Below are positions 36,930 to 45,753 of a stretch of 64,000 nt of DNA, in pieces (positions within the stretch are counted from its first letter, which is position 1; each line of letters starts with the position of its first letter). This DNA comes from Bacillota bacterium (GTDB lineage Bacteria; Bacillota; Clostridia; Oscillospirales; Ruminococcaceae), in contig JAEZVA010000071.1 in NCBI GenBank assembly GCA_023443315.1, forward strand, positions 8,753 to 72,752, written 5' to 3'. A program made the position numbers and the translations under genes. Under the pieces are notes generated by a model. The model had not been told where the DNA came from. It made no database searches and was given only the letters and a program-made list of their open reading frames with translations.

Positions 36930-38639
36930 TTACCCTTCTGTCGAAAAGGCATAGTCGTCATCATCAGATGAGGGACCGCTGTGGATGGACACGAAATCTG
37001 CCTCGTACTCGTCATCGCCATCATCATTGAGTCCGCTTTCTCCCTTAAGCTTGAAACGGCTGACCATTCGCTTGAGCATATCGGCCTGAGATGAAAGTTC
37101 TTCGCTGGCGGCGGCGGTTTGCTGGGCGGTGGCGGAGTTGGTCTCCACAACGGTTGAGATCTGATCCACGCCCTGCGTAATCTGCATCACTGCAGTTGCT
37201 TGGTCGTTGGTTGCAACGGTTATTTCGCTAATCAATTTGCTAGAGTCGTTACAGTCACTAACGATCTGATCAAGCGAAGTAGCGGTTTTCTTTGCAAATT
37301 TCACGCCGCTTTCCACCGCTTTAATAGAGGATTCAATCAGCTCGGTTGTGGTCTTAGCTGCCTCAGCGCTCTTGGTGGCAAGGTTGCGAACCTCATCAGC
37401 CACTACGGCAAAGCCCTTACCTGCGGCTCCGGCTCTCGCGGCCTCGACAGCGGCATTGAGTGCAAGGATGTTGGTCTGGAACGAGATATCATCAATAACC
37501 TTAATAATCTTAGCAATGTTCGAGGAGGTGTTGTTGATCTGCTCCATCGATTCGAGCATGTTTCGCATCAGCTCACTGCAGCGCTCCACGTTATCCACGG
37601 TCTGAAGCGATAGGCTGTTGGCGGTTTTGGCATGCTCGGCGTTGAGCTTAACCTGAGAGTTGACATCTTTAATGGTAGACGAAAGCTCTTCGACGGAACT
37701 TGCCTGTTGGGTAGAACCCTGAGAAAGCGCCTGCGAAGCGCCCGAAACCTGCATGCTTCCGCTCGAAACCTGTTCGGCGGCATTGTTGATGTTGGCCATC
37801 GTTTTGTTAAACGAATCGGAGATATTAAGCAGCGCCTCTTTAATCGAAGCAAATTCGCCCAGATACTCGTTGCGCAACGAATAGGTAAGGTCGCCGTCCG
37901 CAATCGAGGTAAGAACCTCGGTAATCTCGTCGATGTATAAAACATAGTTGCTCAGCCGCTGAACCGTTTTCTTTATCGCCTTAGCAAGCTCGCCAACTTC
38001 ATCCTTGGAGCGAACGTCCACCGTTACAAAGAAGTTGCCGTCGGCAATCTGCAGCGTCGCATCCTTGAGCTTGTTGATGGGTCTTACGATAAAGAAGGTG
38101 CACAGGAAGATTGCGGCAAACAACACCACAGTCAGTGCGGCAAATACAATGAATAAAAATGTAGATACACTGCCAGACCGTTCGCTGATCAAGGTTAACG
38201 GCATCGTAGTTAGCACACGAAATCCGTCCCCGGCAGTTGTAATAACGCACATGGTTGGGATAGAGTTTACAACGTGGAGGGAAGGCTTGCCCTCTTCGGC
38301 GGCCAAGGTATCAAAGCTGCCGTCAGCAAACAGCTCGTATGCGGTTTTCCCCACAAAGGCGGTGTCGGTCGAGGAGATGATGTTACCTGCCGCGTCCAAC
38401 AGTGCATAGCTGCTGTCGCCCGAGCCGGTCGCTGCCCAACTCAAGGCATCCTCATTCCCGCCGTTTACGCTAATATATGAGGCGAGCAGTTCGGTCTGCG
38501 AAACAACGCTGTTTTTCATCGTTTCTTCAACCTGGTTTGCAACCAGAGCCGCTACCGCGATACCGCTGCCGATGACCACAAGCAGCGTAGGCAGAAAAAT
38601 CATTACAAGCATTTTTGCAATCAGTGATTTTTTAAACAT
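36930..38639 (-). CDS. Methyl-accepting chemotaxis protein
   Basis: A 569-residue receptor. First membrane span at residues 7-33, an extracytoplasmic sensor of about 150 residues (single-Cache-like; YALLDAAGNIISSTD), second span at about 185-205, a HAMP domain (VRPINKLKDATLQIADGNF), and a cytoplasmic coiled-coil signalling domain with the conserved hairpin FQTNILALNAAVEAARAG. The C-terminus is Asp-rich with no CheR-docking pentapeptide. AAGGAG precedes ATG 38639. No flagellar or che genes are nearby; ligand unknown. Confidence 0.93.
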   Translation of the reverse strand: MFKKSLIAKMLVMIFLPTLLVVIGSGIAVAALVANQVEETMKNSVVSQTELLASYISVNGGNEDALSWAATGSGDSSYALLDAAGNIISSTDTAFVGKTAYELFADGSFDTLAAEEGKPSLHVVNSIPTMCVITTAGDGFRVLTTMPLTLISERSGSVSTFLFIVFAALTVVLFAAIFLCTFFIVRPINKLKDATLQIADGNFFVTVDVRSKDEVGELAKAIKKTVQRLSNYVLYIDEITEVLTSIADGDLTYSLRNEYLGEFASIKEALLNISDSFNKTMANINNAAEQVSSGSMQVSGASQALSQGSTQQASSVEELSSTIKDVNSQVKLNAEHAKTANSLSLQTVDNVERCSELMRNMLESMEQINNTSSNIAKIIKVIDDISFQTNILALNAAVEAARAGAAGKGFAVVADEVRNLATKSAEAAKTTTELIESSIKAVESGVKFAKKTATSLDQIVSDCNDSSKLISEITVATNDQATAVMQITQGVDQISTVVETNSATAQQTAAASEELSSQADMLKRMVSRFKLKGESGLNDDGDDEYEADFVSIHSGPSSDDDDYAFSTEG

Positions 38640-38976
38640 AAACTATAGTCTCCTTCTTAATCACGGATAGTATTAGCCGAGACGATATAATCCAGAGCCT
38701 GCGTAAGGGGGAAAGGTCTTACATGAAATCAAAAATCAGCGGTACCTCAAAATAGTTGCTGGAACGAAAAGCAGAGCTTATTGCGTACCTTACCGTGAAA
38801 CATCACCGAAAACCAAAAGGAATTGGTAATGTTTCGCCTATGTTTTTGCATGTTTCTGTTATGTTCTATTTTAACCGAACAATGTATAAAAATCAATCGT
38901 AATATGGCGCATTTTACTAATCGGATAGTTGTATTTGAAAAGATTGTGCAATAATGCATACAAATGTCGAATTTTG
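38640..38976. other. Divergent intergenic region between chemoreceptor and secreted protein genes
   Basis: No gene is seen. An inverted repeat GAAACATCACC (38797-38807) and GGTAATGTTTC (38825-38835) can form a hairpin. The remainder is AT-rich. Confidence 0.4.
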
Positions 38977-39004
38977 TTGACATCTCCAATGCATGTGATA
39001 TGAT
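38977..39004 (+). promoter_or_regulatory. Promoter of the secreted/anchored orphan gene
   Basis: TTGACA (38977-38982), a 16-nt spacer and TATGAT (38999-39004), 50 nt before the start. Confidence 0.65.
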
Positions 39005-39053
39005 TTATACAGTAAAAACCATAAATACAATAATATAGACATGGAGAGAAAAT

Positions 39054-40331
39054 ATGAGATACGTCAAGAGAGGCATCTGTTTGCTTGCGGTTATTCAACT
39101 TATGAGCGTCTTCGTATTTGCTGCGCCCTATGTCGAAGAGTTTTCTGCGCCGCTGCCCAGCACGTATTGCTCGGTTTATAATCTGATTCCGTTAGAGGAT
39201 AATGTCGGACGCACGCTTGAGATTGAACAAATCGACGACGACACCATGTACATGCTTACACCAGAAAGCGACAAGGGGGGCGTTATCATCTATGCCTCGG
39301 GCGTACAAAGTGTGAGAGTGGGGTTTTATTCATATTATGGTATCTATGCAGTGTATTCTGCCGCAACCGGTAACTATAGACAAACAAGCAGTGTTTTGTC
39401 GGGCATAACAAAACGAATGAGGGTGGACCACACAACCCAAACTATGTGTGTTCAGGATGAGAACCAACTTTATTCTATGTATTACAACGACAAACCACCC
39501 TTTGGTTATGTTCTATCGTTAAATAGTCATGTCAACTCGGGTGCCAGTTACTATCCATACCTAGGGGCAAACATCTATGTGTCACAGGATAACGTTTCCT
39601 ATCTACCGCTTGGGTCGCGGGTGGTAACGTATAAAACAGGTTCGGACATTTCCACAGATGAATCCACCGCATACTGCGAACTGGAAGCAGCGGTGCCTGC
39701 GGGGTACCGATATATCAAGGTAGAAATGAACCGGCCTACCCAAACCTATATCGATGCCACTTTTACAGAACGTACGCCAGTTAACCAGGCGTTTGCAGTT
39801 TATCTGTCACGTATTACCCTAGGTGGCGATGCGGTTAGGGTTCTTAGCAATCAACAATCCTCGTCAACCCCTTCTTCCTCAAGCCAAGCATCCTCTAGTA
39901 GTACGGAAAGTCGTTCGTCAAACAGCCGTACCGCGGATACTGCGACCTCGACACAACCGGAAAACAATATTGTTGTAGGAGATATTGATGGATTTGGATA
40001 TCAGCTGCCGAGTGTTCCGCGCCAACAACAGACCGAGGGTGTAAACCAAGACGTGATTACCAACGAGGTGTTGGATGCCGAGACTTCAGTAACAAACGAG
40101 ACAGATCCGGTGACGAAAAACGGCGTTGTGTATGAGATGGATGACGCAATGAACAGCGAAAAGAAAACAGCGGCACCATCAACGGATAACGACATCATGG
40201 AGATTGTGTGCCTTGTCATAGGCGCAGTTGGTGTTGCTTCTATCACCTATGTGATAACGTCGTCTCGCGTCGGTGGCAAAGGGCAAAGGCAGGAAGAGAG
40301 TAATAATTCAAATACCGACTCAATAAATTAG
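39054..40331 (+). CDS. Secreted, C-terminally anchored protein, unknown
   Basis: A 425-residue protein with an N-terminal signal peptide (cleavage about FAA-PY, residue 24). A roughly 240-residue beta-rich extracellular region is rich in Tyr, Ser and Thr. A Ser/Thr-rich linker follows (about residues 265-300), then a charged stretch, one C-terminal membrane span (about 382-402, VCLVIGAVGVASITYVI) and a short polar tail. This is the plan of a surface protein held by a membrane anchor; no LPXTG motif. I do not recognise the outer domain. sppA follows by 110 nt and might share the transcript. Confidence 0.65.
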   Translation: MRYVKRGICLLAVIQLMSVFVFAAPYVEEFSAPLPSTYCSVYNLIPLEDNVGRTLEIEQIDDDTMYMLTPESDKGGVIIYASGVQSVRVGFYSYYGIYAVYSAATGNYRQTSSVLSGITKRMRVDHTTQTMCVQDENQLYSMYYNDKPPFGYVLSLNSHVNSGASYYPYLGANIYVSQDNVSYLPLGSRVVTYKTGSDISTDESTAYCELEAAVPAGYRYIKVEMNRPTQTYIDATFTERTPVNQAFAVYLSRITLGGDAVRVLSNQQSSSTPSSSSQASSSSTESRSSNSRTADTATSTQPENNIVVGDIDGFGYQLPSVPRQQQTEGVNQDVITNEVLDAETSVTNETDPVTKNGVVYEMDDAMNSEKKTAAPSTDNDIMEIVCLVIGAVGVASITYVITSSRVGGKGQRQEESNNSNTDSIN

Positions 40332-40441
40332 ATTGTATTGTTATTTTAGCAGGAGTATAATTATAGTGCTCGACCGTATTTCTCGGTGTCTATAGTGCCA
40401 AGTGGCGAGCCTTATATTTACAATGATAGGAGAGGGATATA

Positions 40442-41449
40442 TTGAACCCTGTAAGCGGATTTAACGCCTCGCAACCACCGCTTCCCCCACAGCAGAAGGG
40501 AAAAAGCAAAGCCCCCATTATTATTGCAATTATCTTGGCGGCGATCGTTGTAATCGCGGTTATTGTAGCGATTGGCTTTGCCGTTATTAACGCTGCAGAC
40601 GTCAGCATTGGCAGCGGAGGGTTAGACGTTGTTTATATTGAAGGTACCATTGCGGCGGATGATTCTTCCAGCATGTGGTCCACTCAAGTTTACAGCCAGA
40701 CCTATATCCTCAATACAATTGAAAGCCTAATCGAGGATCCAACAAGCAAAGCGATTTTGCTTTACATCAATACCCCGGGTGGCTCAATCTATGAAACCGA
40801 TGACGTGTATCTGAAGCTGCTTGAATACAAAGAAACGGGCAGACCTATATATGCGTATATGGCTCAGACCGCGGCGTCGGGAGGCTATTATATCGCCTGC
40901 GCGGCAGATAAGGTGTACTGCAATCGCAACACCCTCACTGGGTCTATCGGCGTTATTTACGGAACCTTCCTCGATCTATCGGAATTTTTGGCAAAGTACG
41001 GTGTTCGCACCAACACCTTTACCTCGGGAGACAACAAATCGATGGGCAGCAGCTATGAGCCGATGACCGAGCAGCAGAAGGCGATCTTCCAGTCGATTGT
41101 CGACGAGGCATACGAGCAGTTTGTCGACGTTGTAGCCACGGGACGAAAGATGCAAAAAGGCGCGGTCTACCCCATAGCAGATGGCAGGGTATACACCGCG
41201 AAGCAGGCGCTGAGCGCGGGTCTTGTGGATGAAATTGCCCCCTACGAGGATGCGCTGGAAGCCATTAAGTCGGAGCTGGGCGATACACAGATGCCGGTGG
41301 TTGACCACAAGCGTGAGATGTCAGGCTCATTTGCCTCGTTGTTTGGCATGCTTGCAAAGCTTCGCGGTCAAAGCGAGGCGGAGGTCATTTTAGATGCGGT
41401 TACCGCATATAATAAAACGGGGTACTATTGCGCGGAGCTCGCGCAGTAG
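40442..41449 (+). CDS. sppA: Signal peptide peptidase SppA
   Basis: A 335-residue membrane serine protease of family S49 that cleaves leftover signal peptides. One N-terminal span (about residues 25-50), then the protease domain with NTPGGSIYETDD, the nucleophile Ser in TAASGGYYIACAADKV and the general-base Lys in DNKSMGS. Start is TTG 40442, preceded by GGAGAGGG. Short single-domain type as in Bacillus. Confidence 0.9.
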   Translation: MNPVSGFNASQPPLPPQQKGKSKAPIIIAIILAAIVVIAVIVAIGFAVINAADVSIGSGGLDVVYIEGTIAADDSSSMWSTQVYSQTYILNTIESLIEDPTSKAILLYINTPGGSIYETDDVYLKLLEYKETGRPIYAYMAQTAASGGYYIACAADKVYCNRNTLTGSIGVIYGTFLDLSEFLAKYGVRTNTFTSGDNKSMGSSYEPMTEQQKAIFQSIVDEAYEQFVDVVATGRKMQKGAVYPIADGRVYTAKQALSAGLVDEIAPYEDALEAIKSELGDTQMPVVDHKREMSGSFASLFGMLAKLRGQSEAEVILDAVTAYNKTGYYCAELAQ

Positions 41450-41487
41450 CTTAGCTTTGTTGAGCAGACCGGTTGGGAGGCGTCGAT

Positions 41488-41775
41488 ATGGTGCGCGTGA
41501 CGGTCAGTGACCTGCGACACAAGGACGTGGTAAACATCAAGGACGGTTCTCGCTTAGGCTGCGTGTGTGACGTTGAGCTAGACTTAAGCTGTGCAAAGGT
41601 TTTGGCGCTCATTATCTACGGCAGACCGCGGTGGTTTGGGCTGTTTGGGCGGGAGGACGACCTGTTCATCGGGCTTGAAAACATCAAGGTTGTGGGCGAG
41701 GACACGATTTTAGTCAGCTTTGAGTGCCCTGCGCGCCCGAAGGGAAAACGCAAGTTTAGTATTTTTGAGAATTAA
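41488..41775 (+). CDS. YlmC/YmxH family PRC-barrel protein
   Basis: A 95-residue PRC-barrel-like protein beginning MVRVTVSDLRHKDVVNIKDG, the YlmC/YmxH hallmark, and ending with a basic KGKRKFSIFEN tail. The family occurs in spore-forming Firmicutes and is often labelled sporulation protein; its function is not known. ATG 41488 is set by GGGAGG at 41475-41480. Confidence 0.82.
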   Translation: MVRVTVSDLRHKDVVNIKDGSRLGCVCDVELDLSCAKVLALIIYGRPRWFGLFGREDDLFIGLENIKVVGEDTILVSFECPARPKGKRKFSIFEN

Positions 41776-41799
41776 CTGTGCAAACCTTGGCATAACATC

Positions 41800-41828
41800 T
41801 TGCATTTTGGGTTATGCTATGGTACAAT
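41800..41828 (+). promoter_or_regulatory. Promoter of rpsB-tsf
   Basis: TTGCAT (41800-41805), a 17-nt spacer and TACAAT (41823-41828). Transcription would start near 41835, just before the paired leader. Confidence 0.65.
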
Positions 41829-41848
41829 AAAGCGTCCAATAATACACA

Positions 41849-41914
41849 CGTCCTACAATTGACACGGTGGTGCCGTATGAAACACTGCGGCGTCGTGGCA
41901 AGATGCGTAGGACG
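41849..41914 (+). ncRNA. Structured leader of rpsB, possible S2-binding RNA
   Basis: CGTCCTAC (41849-41856) pairs with GTAGGACG (41907-41914), enclosing a small hairpin ACGG/CCGT (41864-41876) and a further GC-rich stem region. The closed domain ends 22 nt before the AGGAGG of rpsB. Its place and form suit an autoregulatory ribosomal-protein leader. Assignment is by structure alone. Confidence 0.5.
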
Positions 41915-41951
41915 GCGGGTAAAAAAACCAAAATCAGGAGGAAACAATTTA

Positions 41952-42686
41952 ATGGCAGTAGTATCCATGAAGCAGCTTCTTGAGGCCGGAGTACATTTCG
42001 GTCACCAGACAAGAAGATGGAACCCCAAGATGGCACCGTACATCTTTACCGAGCGTAACGGCATCTACATCATCGACCTGCAGAAGACCGTAAGAAAGCT
42101 CGAAGAGGCGTATTCCTTTGTTCGCGACACCGTGGCAAGCGGCCACACCATCCTGTTTGTCGGCACCAAAAAGCAGGCGCAGGACTCGATTCGCGACGAG
42201 GCGGAGAGAGCAGGAATCCATTTTGTTAACGCTCGCTGGCTGGGCGGTATGCTCACCAACTTTAAAACCATCCGCCGTCGCATCGGTCGTCTGACCCAGC
42301 TTCGCAAGATGCAGGAAGACGGTACCTTTGATGCACTGCCCAAGAAAGAGGTAATCAAGCTCAACCTTGAGATTGAGAAGCTCGAGAAGTTCCTTGGCGG
42401 CATTAAGAATATGGACAGATTGCCCGGCGCACTGTTCATCGTTGACCCCCGCAAGGAGAAGATTGCCGTAGCAGAAGCAAAGAAGCTTGGTATTCCGATC
42501 GTTGCTATTGTTGACACCAACTGCGACCCCGACGAGATCGACTACATCATCCCCGGAAACGATGACGCAATTCGTGCGGTTAAGCTGATTTCGGGTGCAA
42601 TGGCAAGCGCTGTGCTTGAGGGCAGACAGGGCGCTGAGACAGAAGAGGCGGCTGCACAAGAAGCAGCGACTGCAGACGCTGAGTAG
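41952..42686 (+). CDS. rpsB: 30S ribosomal protein S2
   Basis: A 244-residue protein beginning [20 protein letters not shown], with FVGTKKQAQ, the [11 protein letters not shown] stretch and [19 protein letters not shown] all typical of S2. It has an Ala/Glu-rich C-terminal tail. AGGAGG precedes ATG 41952; the open frame from 41814 covers the leader and is not coding. tsf follows, the common rpsB-tsf operon. Confidence 0.97.
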   Translation: MAVVSMKQLLEAGVHFGHQTRRWNPKMAPYIFTERNGIYIIDLQKTVRKLEEAYSFVRDTVASGHTILFVGTKKQAQDSIRDEAERAGIHFVNARWLGGMLTNFKTIRRRIGRLTQLRKMQEDGTFDALPKKEVIKLNLEIEKLEKFLGGIKNMDRLPGALFIVDPRKEKIAVAEAKKLGIPIVAIVDTNCDPDEIDYIIPGNDDAIRAVKLISGAMASAVLEGRQGAETEEAAAQEAATADAE

Positions 42687-42698
42687 TTTCTAATACAC

Positions 42699-42732
42699 AA
42701 TGCCCGCGCTCGTTTGCACGGGCATTCCTTTT
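42699..42732 (+). terminator. Hairpin between rpsB and tsf
   Basis: AATGCCCG pairs with CGGGCATT, followed by CCTTTT. Probably an attenuating terminator setting a lower tsf level. Confidence 0.65.
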
Positions 42733-42772
42733 AGATAATAGATTGAGTAGAATTGAAAGGATGGTAGTAACT

Positions 42773-43687
42773 ATGGCTTTTACTGCAAAGGATGTTGCGC
42801 TGCTGCGTGAGAAAACCGGCTGCGGTATGATGGATTGCAAAAAGGCACTGACCGATTCTAACGGCGATATGGACAAGGCAACGGAGATTCTTCGTGAAAA
42901 GGGTCTTGCCGCCGCCACCAAAAAGGCAGGAAGAATTGCCGCCGAAGGTCTTGTTTACGCCGCGGTTAACGAGGCGAAGAACGTGGGTGTTGTCATTGAG
43001 ATTAACGCCGAGACCGACTTTGTTGCAAAGAATGACAGCTTTGTCGAGTTTGTTAAAACCTGTGCGGATACCGTTCTCGCGCAAAACCCCGCGGATGTAG
43101 ATGCTCTTGCCGAGTGCAAGGTTGCGGGCGGTTCCGATACCATAGCAGACGTATTGCGTGAGAAGATTCTCACCATCGGCGAGAACATGAAGATCCGCCG
43201 CTTTGCAAGAGCAGAGGGTGTTATCACCACCTATGTTCACGGCAGCGGAAGAATTGGTGTTATGGTAACGTTTGACACGACCCCCGAGGTTGCTGCAAAG
43301 CCGGAGTTTGAGGCTTACGCCAAGGACATTGCAATGCAGGTAGCCGCAGCCACCCCTACCTACCTCAACAAGGAAGCGGTTCCTGCTGATGAGGTAGAGA
43401 AGGAGAAGGAGATACTCACCGCTCAAGCAATTAACGAAGGCAAGCCTGCTGCGATTGCCGAGAAGATGGTTATAGGTCGTATTGCAAAGTACTACAAAGA
43501 GGTTTGCCTCATCGAGCAGCCCTTTGTTAAGAACGGCGACCTTACAATTTCTCAGTACACCGAGAATACCGGCAAAGAGCTGGGCGGCAAGATCGCCATT
43601 ACCGGGTTCGTTCGCTTTGAAAAGGGCGAAGGGCTTGAGAAACGTCAGGATAACTTCGCGGATGAAGTTGCCGGCATGGTGAAATAG
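42773..43687 (+). CDS. tsf: Elongation factor Ts
   Basis: A 304-residue nucleotide-exchange factor for EF-Tu. N-terminal MAFTAKDVALLREKTGCGMMDCKKAL is the conserved UBA-like and TDVN-contact region, followed by two core subdomains with INAETDFVAKND. GAAAGG precedes ATG 42773, which gives the conserved start; ATG 42761 is an unlikely alternative. Confidence 0.97.
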   Translation: MAFTAKDVALLREKTGCGMMDCKKALTDSNGDMDKATEILREKGLAAATKKAGRIAAEGLVYAAVNEAKNVGVVIEINAETDFVAKNDSFVEFVKTCADTVLAQNPADVDALAECKVAGGSDTIADVLREKILTIGENMKIRRFARAEGVITTYVHGSGRIGVMVTFDTTPEVAAKPEFEAYAKDIAMQVAAATPTYLNKEAVPADEVEKEKEILTAQAINEGKPAAIAEKMVIGRIAKYYKEVCLIEQPFVKNGDLTISQYTENTGKELGGKIAITGFVRFEKGEGLEKRQDNFADEVAGMVK

Positions 43688-43710
43688 TCTGTCTATTTGA
43701 CAATAACCAT

Positions 43711-43751
43711 GATGCCCCTGGATGTAAAAACACATTCAGGGGCATTTTTTG
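43711..43751 (+). terminator. Terminator after tsf
   Basis: TGCCCCTG-ATGT pairs with ACAT-CAGGGGCA around AAAA-type loop sequence, followed by a six-base T-run. Confidence 0.88.
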
Positions 43752-43972
43752 TTTAAGTGAAGTATTTTTAAGGGGAAAGAGCACTATTTTGTTGTATAGG
43801 TTACATATTTAACATAAAACTGCAGTGCAGAATTAAGTCAACCAGTGAGAACCTGGCATTCATTTCGCTAAGAACCGCCTGATTGTTGGGTTTTTGATGT
43901 TTGTTTGCACGCTTTTTTATAGAAATAATTGTTGAATTGACAATTTTATGTTAAATAATTTGTTGAATTCTA
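43752..43972. other. AT-rich intergenic region with TTGTTGAATT repeats
   Basis: No gene is seen. TTGTTGAATT occurs at 43929-43938 and 43960-43969, 31 nt apart, just upstream of the next promoter. Confidence 0.35.
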
Positions 43973-44001
43973 TTGACCTGCCATGAAAGCTGTTGTAATA
44001 T
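43973..44001 (+). promoter_or_regulatory. Promoter of the GHL10 lipoprotein gene
   Basis: TTGACC (43973-43978), a 17-nt spacer and TAATAT (43996-44001), 43 nt before the start codon. Confidence 0.65.
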
Positions 44002-44044
44002 ATTATATGTATAAGTATACGCCCGAAAGAAAGGTGAATCTCTT

Positions 44045-45562
44045 TTGAAAAAACCGAGCGGAATTTCTCTCCTAATGATGGCGGTGCTTATGCTTTGCTC
44101 CTGCACCTACAACCTGTCGTTTACGCCCTCTTCCGCCCCTTCTGAAGTCACATCATCCTCACAGGGTGGGGCTTCGTCTGAGTTCTACTCCCCCGAGCAG
44201 CCGGCGTTTAACGAGAGCCTGCCTGTCCAAAGCGACAGCGGCGAACTATCCTCAGATGCGCAGTCGAGCGATTTGAGCGAGGGCACTTCTTCCAAGGCTG
44301 GGGATACGCAGTCTTCTTCCAAGGCAGCATCCTCTAAGAGCGCGTCCTCCAAAGCAACGTCATCCAAGACGACGTCCTCTGCAGGCTCGTCTTCCAAAGC
44401 AGCTTCCTCTGTGGAAACATCCTCGGTGGCGCAACCCAACAAAAATACCGTAGCGCCCTCCGATGAGCTGCGCGCGGTATGGATTTCCTACCTAGATTTA
44501 GAGACCATGTTAAAGGGCAAGAGCCAGTCAGCGGCAAAATCGGCCATTAACAAGGCATTTGATAACGTAACAGACCGCGCCATGAACGCGGTGATATTAC
44601 AGGTGCGTCCGTTTGCCGACGCGCTGTACGAATCGGATTATTTCCCGTGGTCACGGATTTTAACTGGCACACAAGGCAAAGACCCCGGCTACGACCCGTT
44701 GGAGCTGATGGTCTCCAGTGCCCGCACAAGAGGGCTTGAGGTTCATGTGTGGATAAACCCCTATCGCATCTTGACATCAACAAGCTATTCCAATCTTGCA
44801 AGCGGGCACATCGCGCGCGAATGGAACGCGGCGGGTAACGACTATACGATAGCAGTAGACGGAAAGGGCATCTTCTTTAACCCGGCACGCAAGCAGGTGC
44901 GCGACCTGATTGTGGACGGAGTGACCGAGCTTGTAGCGAACTACGATATTGACGGCGTTCACTATGACGACTATTTCTACCCCACAACCGCTTCCTCGTT
45001 TGACAGCACGGCTTACAGCGAGTACAAGGCGGGCGGCGGCAGTAAGTCGCTCAGCGCATGGCGCATGGAAAACGTCAACAAGCTGATATCGGCAACCTAT
45101 TCTGCCGTAAAATCCGTTGATTCGTCGGTGCAATTCGGCGTAAGCCCCAATGGCAACATCGACCAAAACTACTCAACCCTCTATGCCGACGTGAAGACAT
45201 GGTGCAAAAACGAAGGCTATATCGACTATATCATGCCACAGCTCTACTACGGCTTTGAGAATGCCTCCTGCCCATACGAGCAGACGCTCAAGGCGTGGAA
45301 CGACATGATTACCGTAAAAGGCATCAAGCTCTATCCCGGGCTTGCGGTGTATAAAATCGGTACGGAAGACCAGTGGGCGGGCGCCGGTTCGCAGGAATGG
45401 CTGACTACTACCACCATGCTGCGCCGACAGGTTGCTTCTGCCAGAGACTATTCCAAATACGACGGCTTTGCCCTTTACCGATACGATTCCGCGATAAATC
45501 CCGCTTCCTCGGTCGCTTCGCGGGTCGCCACGGAGATCAACAATCTCATTTCCATCTTATAG
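44045..45562 (+). CDS. GHL10 (family 10-like glycoside hydrolase, DUF187) lipoprotein
   Basis: A 505-residue lipoprotein from TTG 44045 (AGAAAGGTGA upstream). The signal peptide ends in LCSC, with Cys20 as lipidation site. Residues about 30-140 are a Ser/Ala/Lys-rich linker; the rest is a GHL10/YngK-like TIM barrel with ELRAVWISYLDLE, ILQVRPFADALYESDYFPWS, VHVWINPYRI, DGVHYDDYFYP and IDYIMPQLYYGF. The family is thought to act on peptidoglycan or related glycans. All conserved acidic and aromatic positions seem kept, so it is probably active at the outer membrane face. Confidence 0.85.
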   Translation: MKKPSGISLLMMAVLMLCSCTYNLSFTPSSAPSEVTSSSQGGASSEFYSPEQPAFNESLPVQSDSGELSSDAQSSDLSEGTSSKAGDTQSSSKAASSKSASSKATSSKTTSSAGSSSKAASSVETSSVAQPNKNTVAPSDELRAVWISYLDLETMLKGKSQSAAKSAINKAFDNVTDRAMNAVILQVRPFADALYESDYFPWSRILTGTQGKDPGYDPLELMVSSARTRGLEVHVWINPYRILTSTSYSNLASGHIAREWNAAGNDYTIAVDGKGIFFNPARKQVRDLIVDGVTELVANYDIDGVHYDDYFYPTTASSFDSTAYSEYKAGGGSKSLSAWRMENVNKLISATYSAVKSVDSSVQFGVSPNGNIDQNYSTLYADVKTWCKNEGYIDYIMPQLYYGFENASCPYEQTLKAWNDMITVKGIKLYPGLAVYKIGTEDQWAGAGSQEWLTTTTMLRRQVASARDYSKYDGFALYRYDSAINPASSVASRVATEINNLISIL

Positions 45563-45571
45563 TCAATAAAT

Positions 45572-45672
45572 TTGAAAACATTCTTTGTTTTCAAGTAGGC
45601 GATACTTGCGCAAGCCCTATGGTGTGTTTATTGACCATAGACTGCAGCAAACCGCACGGTTTTCGTGCGGTT
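45572..45672 (+). other. Two hairpins between the GHL10 genes
   Basis: TTGAAAACA (45572-45580) pairs with TGTTTTCAA (45586-45594), and AACCGCACG (45650-45658) pairs with CGTGCGGTT (45664-45672). Neither is followed by a T-run. They may stabilise mRNA ends or attenuate read-through. Confidence 0.4.
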
Positions 45673-45753
45673 CAAAACAGGTTTGCTTTGGAGTTTGCTG
45701 AATAGACAATCTATCCGCGCTTGGGCGCAACCGATTACAGGGGGACGTAAAAA

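Noticed and set aside
42731..43735. Minus-strand open frame of 334 codons opposite tsf
   Set aside because: Shadow frame of tsf including its terminator; not protein-like.
44130..44430. Repetitive Ser/Lys codons as a tandem-repeat or CRISPR-like array
   Set aside because: They encode a low-complexity linker in the lipoprotein; there are no regular spacers or repeats.
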